This document shows positions 63,925 to 64,000 of a DNA stretch of 64,000 nt, one piece after another. Source of the DNA: Cristatella mucedo (lineage: Eukaryota; Bryozoa; Phylactolaemata; Cristatellidae); contig WPIO01000010.1 of assembly GCA_009760855.2 (NCBI GenBank), forward strand, positions 3,124,501-3,188,500. The letters run 5' to 3'. Numbering within the stretch: the stretch's first letter is position 1; each line of letters opens with the position of its first letter. The notes beneath the pieces were generated by a model. It did not search any database and was not told where the DNA came from. It saw only the letters and a list, made by a program, of their open reading frames with translations. The translations under genes and the position numbers were made by a program.

Positions 63925-64000
63925 GATAAGGTGGATGCATTTCACGACATCGGTCCCAATGCTGTAGGTTCGAATCCTGCGGTGGGTGATTCTTTATCGC
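63925..64000 (+). mobile_element. SINE-2 copy cut by the window edge
   Basis: AAGGTGGATGCATTTCACGAC head, box B-like AGGTTCGAATCCTGCGG, then GGGTGATTCTTTATCGC at the window end. Confidence 0.7.

Overview
The window looks like nuclear DNA of an animal, most likely an invertebrate. It holds intron-containing genes with metazoan relatives, GT-AG splice sites, one U12-type AT-AC intron, long dinucleotide microsatellites, and many L2/CR1-like non-LTR retrotransposons and tRNA-derived SINEs. There are no operons, ribosome binding sites or CRISPR arrays. The species cannot be named from the sequence alone. Exons are GC-rich; introns and spacers are AT-richer and full of repeats.

Four genes can be supported. 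(1) TGS1, trimethylguanosine synthase, on the + strand. One N-terminal exon lies at 4412-4830, and the central and catalytic exons at 20888-24115. A roughly 16 kb intron separates them and is packed with old LINE copies. All splice phases agree from 21903 to the stop codon; joins further upstream are less certain. The catalytic domain is interrupted by an AT-AC intron at 23579-23783. (2) A SAM-domain exon resembling SAMD10/SAMD12, minus strand, 28003-28141. (3) An N-terminal exon, minus strand, 43469-44044, that may belong to a PPP1R3-like glycogen-targeting PP1 subunit. It lies in a CpG-rich block at 43.3-45.5 kb. (4) MFSD11 (UNC93-like), minus strand, 53046-62465, with eight recognisable exons; its first exons lie beyond the window or were not found. 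CpG-rich blocks near 32.3-33.7, 43.3-45.5 and 49.4-50.2 kb are candidate promoters.

Four repeat families dominate the rest. I use local names, because no database search was possible. LINE-A is L2/CR1-like and ends in (TAT)n. LINE-B is a second L2-like family ending in (ATTAC)n; every copy here is on the minus strand. SINE-1 has a tRNA-like head, a LINE-A-like 3' tail and a (TA)n end. SINE-2 has a tRNA-like head and a different tail, with about eleven copies. Several insertions are nested, which gives a relative timeline: old LINE-A and LINE-B copies are interrupted by younger LINE-A and SINE-1 copies, some with visible target-site duplications.

The most notable observations are the U12-type intron inside TGS1, whose product modifies the caps of spliceosomal snRNAs; a long (GA)n tract read in frame next to an MFSD11 exon; two near-perfect hairpins, one of them a fold-back at the 5' end of a LINE-B copy; five perfect 37-bp repeats at 49.6 kb; and a cluster of CCATAAA motifs in an MFSD11 intron.
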